Part shown: positions 17,421-25,233 of the stretch, in pieces
How positions within the stretch are numbered: position 1 is the first letter of the stretch
How the letters are laid out: each line of letters opens with the position of its first letter
Source: Deltaproteobacteria bacterium
GTDB lineage: Bacteria > Myxococcota_A > UBA796 > SXON01
Direction of reading: 5' to 3'
Assembly (NCBI GenBank): GCA_014191855.1
Contig: BJHF01000011.1
Location: 24,439-88,438, forward strand
Length of the DNA: 64,000 nucleotides
Program-made: the position numbers and the translations under genes
The notes under the pieces: model-generated
What the model was told of the DNA's origin: nothing
Database searches by the model: none
The model's input: the letters and a program-made list of their open reading frames with translations, nothing else

Positions 17421-18080
17421 TTACGCCCCCACGCGCGCGTACTCGTCGAGCGTGCCGATGTCGACCCAGCTCCCGGGGTGAACGAGGCCACGAACCTTGC
17501 CTTCGGGGATGAGTGCTTTGTAGGCGGTGCGAATGATGCAGGCCTCGCCGGCGGCCGGTACGAGGTCGAGCACCGCGCGGTCGAGCACGTGGATTCCGGT
17601 GAAGTGCAGGCTGGGGTCGCCGACGCCGACCACCCGGTCGATGCCCTTGACGACGCCGCCCTCGAGGGAAACGCCTGTGTGTACCGGGGTGATCTGCCGC
17701 CGGACCGCCATCACCGCCGGCGCGGGCTCGCGGAACAGCGCCGTAAGATCCACATCGCTCAGGATGTCCCCGTTCACGACGCAGAAGCGCTCGGCGAGGA
17801 CGTGTCGGGCATTGCGAAGCCCGCCGCCGGTGCCGAGGATCGTGGGCGCCTCTACGATGACGGTGACGCCTGCCTTTCCGACGGCCCACTCCACGACCTG
17901 ATCGGCGAGCCAGAACGCGTTGACCACCACCTCGTCGTGACCGTGGGCGCGCACGTGATCGAGCACGATGTCCAACATCGGGCGCCCGTGGATCGGCAAG
18001 AGCGGCTTCGGCGTGCGCAGGGTGAGCGGGCGGAGCCGGGTGCCGAGCCCCGCGGCGAGGATGAACGCGGTGGCGGCCAT
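17421..18080 (-). CDS. Sugar-phosphate nucleotidyltransferase (MurU/RmlA-like)
   Basis: 219-residue nucleotidyltransferase that activates a sugar phosphate with an NTP. The signature AAGLGTRLRPLTLRTPKPLLPI is present near the N-terminus (GxGTRLxPxTxxxPKP), followed by VVNGDILSDVDL (metal-binding Asp) and a final G-S-W-V-D-I-G-T-L-D-E-Y motif. The short length and that ending resemble N-acetylmuramate-1-phosphate uridylyltransferase MurU or mannose-1-phosphate guanylyltransferase. The ATG at 18080 starts at the conserved region; an open frame extends further upstream but is not supported. Divergent from dapD, with 44 bases between. Confidence 0.88.
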   Translation of the reverse strand: MAATAFILAAGLGTRLRPLTLRTPKPLLPIHGRPMLDIVLDHVRAHGHDEVVVNAFWLADQVVEWAVGKAGVTVIVEAPTILGTGGGLRNARHVLAERFCVVNGDILSDVDLTALFREPAPAVMAVRRQITPVHTGVSLEGGVVKGIDRVVGVGDPSLHFTGIHVLDRAVLDLVPAAGEACIIRTAYKALIPEGKVRGLVHPGSWVDIGTLDEYARVGA

Positions 18081-18124
18081 GCGCGAAGCTATCCCCCCGG
18101 GTCCGCTCCGGATAAGCCCGCGCC

Positions 18125-18922
18125 ATGTCAACCGAGACCGTTTCCGACCTGGCCGCGCGGGTGTTGGCCGGCGAAGCCGACGCGATCCGCGAGGCCGTGG
18201 CGCGGCTCGACCGCGGCGAGCTTCGTGTCGCCGAAAAGGTGGATGGGGAGTGGATCGTTCACGCCTGGGTGAAGCAGGCGATCCTCGGCTTCTTCCGCAT
18301 CTCCCCGATGGAGGTGATGGAGCTGGGCCCCTTTGAGTTCTACGACAAGATCCCGCTGAAAAAGGGCCTCGAAGCTGCGGGCGTGCGCGTCGTGCCGCCG
18401 GGAACCGTGCGATACGGCGCCTTCGTGGAGCGCGGCGCCATCGTGATGCCCGGGTACGTGAACATCGGGGCCTGGGTGGGCGCAGGAACGATGGTAGACA
18501 CCTGGGCGACCGTCGGAAGCTGCGCACAAATTGGGCGGAATGTGCACCTGAGCGGCGGCGTGGGGATCGGCGGGGTGCTGGAGCCGGCGAGCGCGCGGCC
18601 GGTGATCATCGAGGATGGAGCGTTCATCGGCAGCCGCTGCATCGTGGTGGAGGGGGTGATCGTGGAGGAAGAAGCCGTGCTTGGCGCGAACGTGGTGCTG
18701 ACGTCGTCAACGGCGATCCTCGACGTCACGGGGCCGGAGGTGGTGCGGCATGTGGGCCGCGTTCCGGCGCGCAGCGTGGTGATCCCCGGCGTGCGGAACA
18801 AGAGGTTCCCCGCCGGAGAGTTCGGCGTGCCGTGCGCGTTGATCATCGGGCAGCGGCAGGCCTCGACGGACAAGAAGGTGTCGTTGAACGCGGCGTTGCG
18901 CGACTTTGGGGTGAGCGTTTGA
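18125..18922 (+). CDS. dapD: 2,3,4,5-tetrahydropyridine-2,6-dicarboxylate N-succinyltransferase
   Basis: Succinylates tetrahydrodipicolinate in the succinylase branch of lysine and diaminopimelate synthesis. The 265 residues have an N-terminal helical domain (KVDGEWIVHAWVKQAIL, LGPFEFYDKIPLK) and the left-handed beta-helix hexapeptide repeats (GAFVERGAIVMPGYVNIGAW, ATVGSCAQIGRNVHLSGGVG, GVLEP, VIIEDGAFIGSRC) of the family, with the usual DapD C-terminus. It is followed one base later by dapE. Both supply meso-diaminopimelate for peptidoglycan. Confidence 0.95.
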   Translation: MSTETVSDLAARVLAGEADAIREAVARLDRGELRVAEKVDGEWIVHAWVKQAILGFFRISPMEVMELGPFEFYDKIPLKKGLEAAGVRVVPPGTVRYGAFVERGAIVMPGYVNIGAWVGAGTMVDTWATVGSCAQIGRNVHLSGGVGIGGVLEPASARPVIIEDGAFIGSRCIVVEGVIVEEEAVLGANVVLTSSTAILDVTGPEVVRHVGRVPARSVVIPGVRNKRFPAGEFGVPCALIIGQRQASTDKKVSLNAALRDFGVSV

Positions 18923-18923
18923 G

Positions 18924-20006
18924 ATGAACGCGATCCTCACCCGCCGCACCGTTGAGCTCTGCCGCATCGCGAGCGTAACGGGCAACGAAGCCGACTGCGC
19001 CGAGCGCATCGCCGCGATCCTGCGCGATACCCCGCTCGCCGTTTCCCGGGTCGGAAACACCATCCTCGCGCGAACCGTGGCGCGCGCTGGACGTCCCCTC
19101 GTGCTGCTCGTCGGCCACACCGACACGGTGCCGCCCAAAGCCACGGACGGCGGCGTTCGGATCGAGGGCGATCGGCTCTACGGCCTCGGTGCCAGCGACA
19201 TGAAGGGCGGCCTCGCCGTGATGCTGGAGCTGTCGCGCGCAGTCGGCGACGGTCGCGACCTCAACGTCGACCTCGGGTTTGTCTTCTACGACAAAGAAGA
19301 GGGGCCGTGGGCGGAGAGCGGCCTGGGGCCCACACTCGAGCAGACACCGTGGTTGCGGAGGGCTGAGCTCGCATTTTGCCTGGAGCCGAGCGACAACGTC
19401 GTGCAGGTAGGCTGCCTCGGCACCCTGCACGCAACCGTCGCGTTCGGCGGGAAGGCGGCCCACTCCGCCCGCCCCTGGCAGGGCGCCAACGCCATCCACG
19501 CCGCCGCCCCGCTGCTCGCCGCGCTCGCCGCCCGCGCCCCCAACGACGTCGTTTGCGACGGGCATCTGTTTCGCGAGGTGCTGAGCGCCACCCTGGCGAG
19601 CGGCGGCAACACGCGGAATGTCATCCCCGACCGGTTCAGCTTGAACCTGAACTACCGCTTCGCCCCGGGCCGCTCCGACGAGAGCGCGATGGAGGAGGTG
19701 CGTCGTTTTTGCGCCGAGTCCTGCCCGTTGAACCCGCCCGACGTCTCATTCGTGGAAGTGGCGCCTTCGGGCCGCGTGGTCCTCGAAAACCGGCTCCTCC
19801 GGCGCTTCCTGGCCGAGAATGGGAACGCGGTGGCGGCGAAGCAGGCCTGGACGGACGTGGCGCGGCTCTCCCAGGCCGGCATCGACGCGGTGAACCTCGG
19901 CCCCGGCCTCGCCGCACAGGCCCACCAGGCCGACGAGTATTGCAGCATCGACCTGCTTGAGGCCAGCTACCGCCAGTTCGCCCGCTTCGTGGGCCTGAGC
20001 GGTTGA
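18924..20006 (+). CDS. dapE: Succinyl-diaminopimelate desuccinylase (M20 family)
   Basis: Zinc hydrolase removing succinate from N-succinyl-L,L-diaminopimelate. The 360 residues carry the M20 metal and catalytic residues: LLVGHTDTVPP (His, Asp), GASDMKGG (bridging Asp), YDKEEGPWAESG (catalytic Glu pair), CLEPSDN (metal Glu) and QAHQADEY (last His). The dimerisation domain includes GTLHATVAFGGKAAHSARPW. Directly behind dapD, with its stop overlapping the TTG of the next gene. The context with dapD supports this substrate over other M20 peptidases. Confidence 0.93.
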   Translation: MNAILTRRTVELCRIASVTGNEADCAERIAAILRDTPLAVSRVGNTILARTVARAGRPLVLLVGHTDTVPPKATDGGVRIEGDRLYGLGASDMKGGLAVMLELSRAVGDGRDLNVDLGFVFYDKEEGPWAESGLGPTLEQTPWLRRAELAFCLEPSDNVVQVGCLGTLHATVAFGGKAAHSARPWQGANAIHAAAPLLAALAARAPNDVVCDGHLFREVLSATLASGGNTRNVIPDRFSLNLNYRFAPGRSDESAMEEVRRFCAESCPLNPPDVSFVEVAPSGRVVLENRLLRRFLAENGNAVAAKQAWTDVARLSQAGIDAVNLGPGLAAQAHQADEYCSIDLLEASYRQFARFVGLSG

Positions 20007-21568
20007 ACCACGCGGGCGAAGCCCAAGCCGGCCCACCGGCCATTCCGTGGTGGATGGTCGGCGCGGCCGTGGCGCTGTCCGCGGTCGCCATCCCGAAGCC
20101 GCTCGCGATCGACGAAGAGAGCTACCTGTGGCTCGGGCGTTCGCTAAGCTTCGGCGACCCGTATGGCTGGGCGCGGGCGTGGCCGGGCGGCGACGGCTTC
20201 CTGTTCGCGCACCCGCCGCTCCACTTGTGGTGGATGCACCTGCTCAGTCCGCTCGGCGCCCTCCCCCTGATGCGGCTCGCCGCATTGCCGTGGGTGGCGC
20301 TCTGGGCGGCCGCAAGCGCCCTCTGGATCCGCCGCACCTGCCACCACCCGGAGGTCGCGGCCGTGGCCTGGCTCGGCTCCACGACGGTGGTGCTCGGGCT
20401 GCAAGACAGCGTGATGATCGACCTGCCCTACGTTGCGCTCTTTACCGCCTCATTGGCGGCGTTTCGCGAGGGGCTGACGGATCGGCGTGCCCGCTGGATG
20501 CTCGCCGCCGGCGTGGCGTTCGGGCTGGCCGTCGAGACCAAGTACCCGGCGGCCGCGCTGGCCGTCGTGTTCGCGCTCCACAGCGTGCGGTCGGGCTTCG
20601 CGCCAGCCTTCTGGGCACCTGCGCTTGCGATCGTGGGCGGCACCGAAGCGTGGTTGTACGCCCAGTATGGGCAGTGGCACCCCGCCGTGGTGTGGGGCAC
20701 GCGCGACCTCATCCCGCGAGGCCCGCTCGCCGGGCGGGTGCTCGGCGCGTTGGCGCGGGGCGCGCTCTTGCCCGCGGTGCCCTCGCTCCTGCTCACGCGC
20801 CCGGTCCACGCCGCCGTGGGCCTCGGCCTCGCCGTGGCGACGCTAGCGTGGGCCCGCCCGGGCCACCTCGAGGTGAGCGGCGTCGTGTTCCTGCTCGTGT
20901 GCGCGACGCTCGGGGGCATGGCGTTTTCCAGGTCGGCCGCGGGTTTGTTTGCCTCGCCCATGCGCCGGCGCAAGGGGGACCGCGACGACAGCCTGTTGCT
21001 CGGCGGCGCCGTTGTCGTCACGTTCGTGGGCGTCATGGCGCTGCACAACTTCGCGAGCGCGCGGTACCTCCTTCCTGCGGCCACGCCGCTGGCGATCCTC
21101 CTGGCGCGTTCGGCGGAAGACGTGAACGCGGGCAAGCGTGTGCAGCTCCTCGTGAGCAGCCTCGCCGGCCTGCTCGCCTTCGCGCTGGCGCTCGCCGATT
21201 GGCAGTTCTGCGCGGCCGGGGAGACCGCCGCGGCGAACGCGCTGGCGTCGCCCGAAGCAACGAAGCCGGGGTATTTCCTTGGGGAGTGGTCGGGCCGCGC
21301 GACGCTCGAAGCCGCGGGATGGACGCGGGCGACCGACGTACGCGCCATCCCCGCTGGGAGCCGCGTGATCGTGCTGGGGAACTCCGGCGGCGCGGTGCCC
21401 GGCTCGTGGCAGCCCTTGGAGGTGCTGGAGGCCTCGGGCGGCGTGCCGCTGCGCGTGGTGGACGTGCGCGATAACATTGGCTTGTACGCCGAAACGCTCG
21501 GTGTGTTGCCGTTTGGGCTCAACGGGCGCGCGTTGGAGACGGCCGTGATCTATGAGGTGGCGTGGTGA
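20003..21568 (+). CDS. GT-C type membrane glycosyltransferase (ArnT/PMT-like)
   Basis: 521-residue polytopic protein with about ten hydrophobic helices. The N-terminal periplasmic loop has the DE motif of GT-C enzymes (PLAIDEESYLWLGRSL) and an H-P-P-L-H-L-W segment typical of the PMT_2/ArnT family, which transfers sugars from lipid carriers. Later helices include AVETKYPAAALAVVFAL and LHNFASARYLLPAATPLAI. The start is a TTG overlapping the dapE TGA, so translation is probably coupled. Specific sugar and acceptor (lipid A, teichoic-like polymer or protein) are unknown. Confidence 0.78.
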   Translation: MNHAGEAQAGPPAIPWWMVGAAVALSAVAIPKPLAIDEESYLWLGRSLSFGDPYGWARAWPGGDGFLFAHPPLHLWWMHLLSPLGALPLMRLAALPWVALWAAASALWIRRTCHHPEVAAVAWLGSTTVVLGLQDSVMIDLPYVALFTASLAAFREGLTDRRARWMLAAGVAFGLAVETKYPAAALAVVFALHSVRSGFAPAFWAPALAIVGGTEAWLYAQYGQWHPAVVWGTRDLIPRGPLAGRVLGALARGALLPAVPSLLLTRPVHAAVGLGLAVATLAWARPGHLEVSGVVFLLVCATLGGMAFSRSAAGLFASPMRRRKGDRDDSLLLGGAVVVTFVGVMALHNFASARYLLPAATPLAILLARSAEDVNAGKRVQLLVSSLAGLLAFALALADWQFCAAGETAAANALASPEATKPGYFLGEWSGRATLEAAGWTRATDVRAIPAGSRVIVLGNSGGAVPGSWQPLEVLEASGGVPLRVVDVRDNIGLYAETLGVLPFGLNGRALETAVIYEVAW

Positions 21569-21589
21569 CCCCCCTCCGGCCTGCGGCCA

Positions 21590-21614
21590 CCTCCCCCCGC
21601 GTGGCGGGGGGAGG
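21590..21614. repeat. Perfect GC hairpin (11-bp stem, 3-base loop)
   Basis: CCTCCCCCCGC (21590-21600) and GCGGGGGGAGG (21604-21614) are perfect inverted repeats separated by GTG. They lie in the 88-base gap between the glycosyltransferase and rhomboid genes. No T-run follows, so it may be an attenuating hairpin or a small genome repeat rather than a standard terminator. Confidence 0.65.
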
Positions 21615-21656
21615 AGAATGGGGCGCCGGCCACCCGCCCGGGCGTTCGGGAAGGTC

Positions 21657-22424
21657 GTGGTGAGCCCCCCCGACTCAAAAACCGAGCGGAGCTGGGAGCG
21701 GGCCGAGAAGCGGCTCGACTACTACCTCCGGGACCGCCCGCGCGGCACGCAGGCGTTGTGTGCGCTGCTATCGGCGACGTACTTGTGGTCGTGCGTGGAG
21801 GATTTTCTGGGAGGGCAGGCGGTCTGGCGCGTCGTCGGCTGGAACCGCTCGCCGGAGCTGCTGAAGGCGCTCGGCGCCCGCACGCGCGACCTCGCCCGGC
21901 ACGGGGAGTGGGATCGCCTGTTCGAGTACGGGATGTTGCATTGGAACCTGGGCCATCTGCTGATGAACGTCTCTGCCATCTGGGCCGTGGGCGAGGTGCT
22001 GGAGGCGGTGTACGGCCCCGGTCGGGTGTGGCTGCTCTTCTTCGTCTCCTCGGCCTGCGGCGGTGTGGGATCGTGGCTGGCAGGCGGAGAGCTCACGGTT
22101 GGCGCGAGCGGCGGGGCGTTTGGCCTGCTGGGCGCGATGGTGGCGTTCGGCTGGCGCTGGGGCGGGAAGCTGCATCCGCACACGCGTCGCTGGTTCGGCA
22201 CGCTCCTCTGGCCCTGGGTGGTCGGAAACCTCGCCCTCGGCTTCATCCTGCCGTTCATCGACAACGGCGCGCATATCGGCGGTTTGCTGGGGGGAATGGC
22301 GCTCGGCGCGACCTACGGGAACCGGATCACCGACAACTCCGAGAGCGGCGACGTGGTGCGCTGGCTCACGCGGGGCGCGGCTGCGGCGCTCACGTTGCTC
22401 GCGTTGTCCCGGTTCCTGCGCTAA
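21657..22424 (+). CDS. Rhomboid-family intramembrane serine protease
   Basis: 255-residue membrane protease. Six or so helices contain the rhomboid features: MLHWNLGHLLMNVSAIW (His/Asn of the second helix), the catalytic Ser in GASGGAFGLLGA (Ser151), and the catalytic His in IDNGAHIGGLLGGMALG (His206). A hydrophilic N-terminus (PDSKTERSWERAEKRLDYYL) precedes the first helix. I start at the GTG at 21657 (a second GTG follows directly), because the open frame upstream runs through the 21590-21614 hairpin. Substrates are unknown. Confidence 0.9.
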   Translation: MVSPPDSKTERSWERAEKRLDYYLRDRPRGTQALCALLSATYLWSCVEDFLGGQAVWRVVGWNRSPELLKALGARTRDLARHGEWDRLFEYGMLHWNLGHLLMNVSAIWAVGEVLEAVYGPGRVWLLFFVSSACGGVGSWLAGGELTVGASGGAFGLLGAMVAFGWRWGGKLHPHTRRWFGTLLWPWVVGNLALGFILPFIDNGAHIGGLLGGMALGATYGNRITDNSESGDVVRWLTRGAAAALTLLALSRFLR

Positions 22425-22447
22425 TCGGCGCGCGACCCGGAGCCTTC

Positions 22448-22831
22448 ATGCCTACGCCCTTCGGCATTCGCCGTCGCCTCAAAGCCCTGTTCGGAATCGA
22501 CGCCAAGGCGACCGTTCAAGAAGAGATCCCGAAGGTGCAGCTCACGCTCGTCGGACCGGATGGCACCGAGCAGGTGACCGAAGCGTTCGTGGGCAGCACC
22601 ATCGTGAGCGCGGGCACGCGGTTGAAGCGTCCGCTCGCGACGGGCTGCTCAGAGGCCAACTGCGGCACCTGCCGGGTTGAAGTTCTCGAAGGCGGCGACA
22701 ACCTCACGGAGCAGACGGCTCGGGAGCGCGCCACCCTGAAGGAGAACAACTTCCCGACGACCTACCGGCTCGGCTGCCGCACGGAGCTGGTGAAGGGCGC
22801 CGTGAAGGTGCGGGGCTTCGAGCTGATGTAG
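22448..22831 (+). CDS. [2Fe-2S] plant-type ferredoxin
   Basis: 127-residue electron carrier. Cluster ligands are visible at Cys67, Cys72, Cys75 (C-S-E-A-N-C-G-T-C, the C-x4-C-x2-C pattern) and Cys110 (YRLGCRTEL). The N-terminal 25 residues (MPTPFGIRRRLKALFGID) are basic and amphipathic and not part of the usual domain. It begins 23 bases after the rhomboid gene and is probably cotranscribed. It is read towards the F0 ATP synthase cluster, with a hairpin in between. Redox partner unknown. Confidence 0.9.
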   Translation: MPTPFGIRRRLKALFGIDAKATVQEEIPKVQLTLVGPDGTEQVTEAFVGSTIVSAGTRLKRPLATGCSEANCGTCRVEVLEGGDNLTEQTARERATLKENNFPTTYRLGCRTELVKGAVKVRGFELM

Positions 22832-22914
22832 GCCCCGCGGCGGCGCCGCGAAACGCCGCAGGGCCCGCCTGGGGAAGGAGACGTGGCCGCGCGTTTCGCC
22901 CGCCGGCGACCCCC

Positions 22915-22958
22915 AAAAACACACCAACCCCGCCCGGAATCCCGGGCGAGGCGGTGTG
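22915..22958 (-). terminator. Rho-independent terminator of the atp operon
   Basis: On the minus strand, 33 bases after the atpE stop, an inner stem CGCCCGG/CCGGGCG (22931-22937 with 22942-22948, loop AATC) is extended by an outer stem CACACC/GGTGTG (22920-22925 with 22953-22958). A T5 run follows on the transcript (A5 at 22915-22919 on the plus strand). The two convergent operons (ferredoxin and atp) meet here. Confidence 0.65.
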
Positions 22959-22990
22959 GCTCACGAACGCGGCCCGAAGGCCCGCCGTGC

Positions 22991-23296
22991 TTACTTCGCG
23001 AGGCCGTTCGCGATGATGAAGCCGAGGAGCACCAGCGACTCGATCAGCGCCAGGCCGATGATCATCGGGGTGAGGAGGCTACCGGCCGCTTGGGGGTTGC
23101 GGGCCATGCCTTCGAGGGCCGCCGAAGCGGTTTTGCCTTGGCCGAGGCCGCCACCGAGAACGGCGAGGCCGATCGCGAGGCCGGCGCCGATGGGCGCCCA
23201 GCTCGCCGCGCCGCCGCCATCTTCCGCGAGGGCAACGCCGGTGGAGAGGACGAAGAGCGCGGCCACGCGCAGGGAGGAAGAGAGAATGGGCTTCAT
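22991..23296 (-). CDS. atpE: F0F1 ATP synthase subunit c
   Basis: Ring-forming proteolipid of the F0 sector. The 101 residues comprise an N-terminal signal-like extension (MKPILSSSLRVAALFVLSTGVALAED...) and two transmembrane helices with a polar loop GMARNPQA. The ion-binding carboxylate is Glu86 in ALIESLVLL, with a Gln in GLGQG (53). The leader-like segment is longer than in classical c subunits and is known from several deltaproteobacterial c subunits. It overlaps the atpB stop by ATGA and is the last gene before the terminator. Confidence 0.93.
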   Translation of the reverse strand: MKPILSSSLRVAALFVLSTGVALAEDGGGAASWAPIGAGLAIGLAVLGGGLGQGKTASAALEGMARNPQAAGSLLTPMIIGLALIESLVLLGFIIANGLAK

Positions 23297-24165
23297 GCGT
23301 GCTCCGGGTGATGATGATCTTTGTGATCGTGATCGTCGTGACCGTGAGACATGTCAGCGGTTGACAAGCTCACGTACACAGTGGTCAATAGGCTGTAGAC
23401 GAACGCCTGCAACATGCAGACGAAGGCGCCGAGGCCGTAGAAGGGAACGGGGGCCAACACCTGGCCGATGGTGCCCACGAGATCGCCCGCCACGTCGCGA
23501 ACTGCGCCGGCCACGAGGTGGTCGGCGTACATGTTGGCGGTGAGACGAACCGTGAGCGAGAACGGCCGCAAGCACAGGCCGAAGAGCTCGATAGGGAAGA
23601 GCAGGAAGCCGATCAGGAAGATCGGACCCCACAGGTGCTTGATGTACGCGAAACCGTTTCGCGTGAGCCCGGCATAGTTGAACACCACGAACACACACAA
23701 CGACATCGCCAGGTTGCTGGAGAAGTTGTCGGTGGCCGGGAGGTTGCCGGGGATGAGCCCGAGCAGGTTCATTGTGACGATGTAGAGGAACAAGGCACCG
23801 GAGAGCGGGAAGAACAGCTTGGCTTCTTTCTCGCCGAGCACCCCTTCCACGAGGCCATAGAAGCCTTCGACGAAGATCTCCAGGGCGTTGCGGACAGTGA
23901 AGCCCGAGTCAGGGATGAACTTCTCAGGGCCCTCCTTGGCAAGCGCCCGTGTGAGGCCCGCGCGAGCGACGAGCGCGAGCAGCAGGATCACGATCACCGA
24001 GGCCCACGTGGCCACCGCCGCCCAGGCATCGTGCGTGTTCTGCAGATGCAACGCCTTGCCCAGCGAACCATCGCCGATGAACGGGATGAAGTGGTACCAG
24101 GTGAACCCGCTGACCATCGGGGTGAGCGCGTGCGAGGCAAAGCCTGCGAGGAGCTGCGTAATCAT
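23293..24165 (-). CDS. atpB: F0F1 ATP synthase subunit a
   Basis: Stator half-channel subunit for ion flow through the c ring. The start is the ATG at 24165, inside the end of the upstream atpI-like gene. The 290 residues contain the subunit-a signatures FPLSGALFLYIVTMNLLGLIPG and the functional-arginine helix FGLCLRPFSLTVRLTANMYADHLVAG. The C-terminus is a His/Asp tail (HGHDDHDHKDHHHPEH), unusual and probably solvent-exposed. It is the second gene before atpE; the F1 genes are not next to it. Confidence 0.94.
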   Translation of the reverse strand: MITQLLAGFASHALTPMVSGFTWYHFIPFIGDGSLGKALHLQNTHDAWAAVATWASVIVILLLALVARAGLTRALAKEGPEKFIPDSGFTVRNALEIFVEGFYGLVEGVLGEKEAKLFFPLSGALFLYIVTMNLLGLIPGNLPATDNFSSNLAMSLCVFVVFNYAGLTRNGFAYIKHLWGPIFLIGFLLFPIELFGLCLRPFSLTVRLTANMYADHLVAGAVRDVAGDLVGTIGQVLAPVPFYGLGAFVCMLQAFVYSLLTTVYVSLSTADMSHGHDDHDHKDHHHPEHA

Positions 24166-24503
24166 CGTGCCCTCACGAACGAAGGGAGGCGAAACAAGGC
24201 GCGGAGGAGCACCGCGATGAACGGCACTGCGAAGCCGATGAACGCAGGCGCGCCGGGCACCCAGCGCTGCAGGGCCCACACCATGCCGATCGCGGCGAAG
24301 AGCTTGAGCGGCAGAAACGACCGAGCGGCGCTCTCTTTCATCATCGTGTGGCCCGCGATCAGCCACAGTCCAAAGTTCAGCAGGCCCGCCGTTGCACCCA
24401 AACCGAAGGCGATGGCCACGCTCGGCGCGAGCACGATCGCGCCCGCCGTCATTCCGACGGAGAGCAGGGCGGCATCACGGAGCAGCAGGTGGGGAGGGAT
24501 CAT
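24162..24503 (-). CDS. atpI: ATP synthase subunit I-like membrane protein (AtpI family)
   Basis: 113-residue protein with about four hydrophobic helices (LLSVGMTAGAIVLAPSVAIA, GLGATAGLLNFGLWLIAG, LKLFAAIGMVWAL, FIGFAVPFIAVLL). This is the plan of the I-type proteins that precede atpB and assist c-ring assembly or Mg2+ uptake. It overlaps atpB by ATGA and the upstream small gene by 29 bases. Weakly conserved family; the call rests on topology and position. Confidence 0.75.
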   Translation of the reverse strand: MIPPHLLLRDAALLSVGMTAGAIVLAPSVAIAFGLGATAGLLNFGLWLIAGHTMMKESAARSFLPLKLFAAIGMVWALQRWVPGAPAFIGFAVPFIAVLLRALFRLPSFVRAR

Positions 24504-24711
24504 GGGGTTCAGTGCGGCGAACGCCTTTTGCTAGGTACACCGCTCCGGCGATGAGGCCGAGGAGGGTGAGCCCGCCGGTGAAGATCGAGTCGGTGCCGAG
24601 CTGGTGATCCAGCCAGGTGCCGAGCAGCGCAGAGGCGAGGATGAACCCCGTCATCGTGCTGACCAGCGCCATCGCGGGCGCCAGTTGTCGCCAGATGCTC
24701 GGATCGATCAT
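24475..24711 (-). CDS. atpZ: AtpZ/AtpI-like small membrane protein
   Basis: 78-residue protein with two transmembrane segments (MALVSTMTGFILASALLGTW and FTGGLTLLGLIAGAVYLAKG) separated by LDHQLGTDSI. The W-L-D-x-x-x-G-T pattern between helices is the signature of AtpZ/AtpI-type proteins at the head of atp operons. ATG at 24711 (MIDPSIWRQL). The upstream gap 24712-24843 must hold the operon promoter. Confidence 0.8.
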   Translation of the reverse strand: MIDPSIWRQLAPAMALVSTMTGFILASALLGTWLDHQLGTDSIFTGGLTLLGLIAGAVYLAKGVRRTEPHDPSPPAAP

Positions 24712-24843
24712 CAGCGGACCTTCACGGGTGAACTGCAAAGAGCGCCGGGAGGGAGGCCCCCCGAAGGGGGCGCGCCGTAATCTGGACGTCACGCCATGTC
24801 AACGGCGGCGGAGCGCGCCTTGGACGATCCGAACTCGGGCCGG

Positions 24844-25224
24844 TCAGCGGCGGAACCGGCCCTCGATCAGCCACGCCAACCAGGCAATCCCCAACATCTG
24901 GCCGATCGATGGGCGGGCGATCGGCGGGGCATGCCGCACTTCGGCGATGGGGTACAGCCGAAACGAATTGCGCATGCGTTGCTGGGGGCCCTCGGGGATG
25001 CCCGAGAAGCTCAGGCCGGCGCCGTGGTCCCGCGCGACGGCCGAAACGGAGCCGCCTTCGAGGTTCTCGTCGCGAACCACGTCACGAACGTCCTGCAAGA
25101 AACGAATGGGGACGCGCCCATTCACGACGAGCACCTCGCCCTTGCGGATCGAGAGCTTGAAGAGCGTGCGGCTGCTGAGGAACCACCAGAGGATGGCGCC
25201 GGCGATCAGGAGGAGGAAGAGCAC
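24844..25224 (-). CDS. DUF3634-like single-span membrane protein
   Basis: 126-residue protein starting at a GTG. One N-terminal helix (LFLLLIAGAILWWFL) is followed by a compact cytoplasmic domain (KLSIRKGEVLVVNGRVPIRF, QRMRNSFRLYPIAEVR). This layout and the L-x-x-G-R-V-P and R-N-x-F-x-L-Y-P elements resemble the DUF3634 family, by recall. No function is known. It lies 9 bases downstream of the large lipoprotein gene and may be cotranscribed with it. Confidence 0.75.
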   Translation of the reverse strand: MLFLLLIAGAILWWFLSSRTLFKLSIRKGEVLVVNGRVPIRFLQDVRDVVRDENLEGGSVSAVARDHGAGLSFSGIPEGPQQRMRNSFRLYPIAEVRHAPPIARPSIGQMLGIAWLAWLIEGRFRR

Positions 25225-25233
25225 GGCGGCCCC

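Noticed and set aside
22991..23296. Sodium-type c subunit (Gln53 and Glu86-Ser pattern)
   Set aside because: The Gln and Glu-Ser also occur in proton-type c subunits, and the Thr and Tyr of typical Na+ sites are absent, so ion specificity cannot be claimed.
24730..24790. GC hairpin near 24760 (CCCCC-GAA-GGGGG) as terminator
   Set aside because: No T-run on either strand; it lies between the atpZ start and the DUF3634-like stop and could just be a GC-rich leader.
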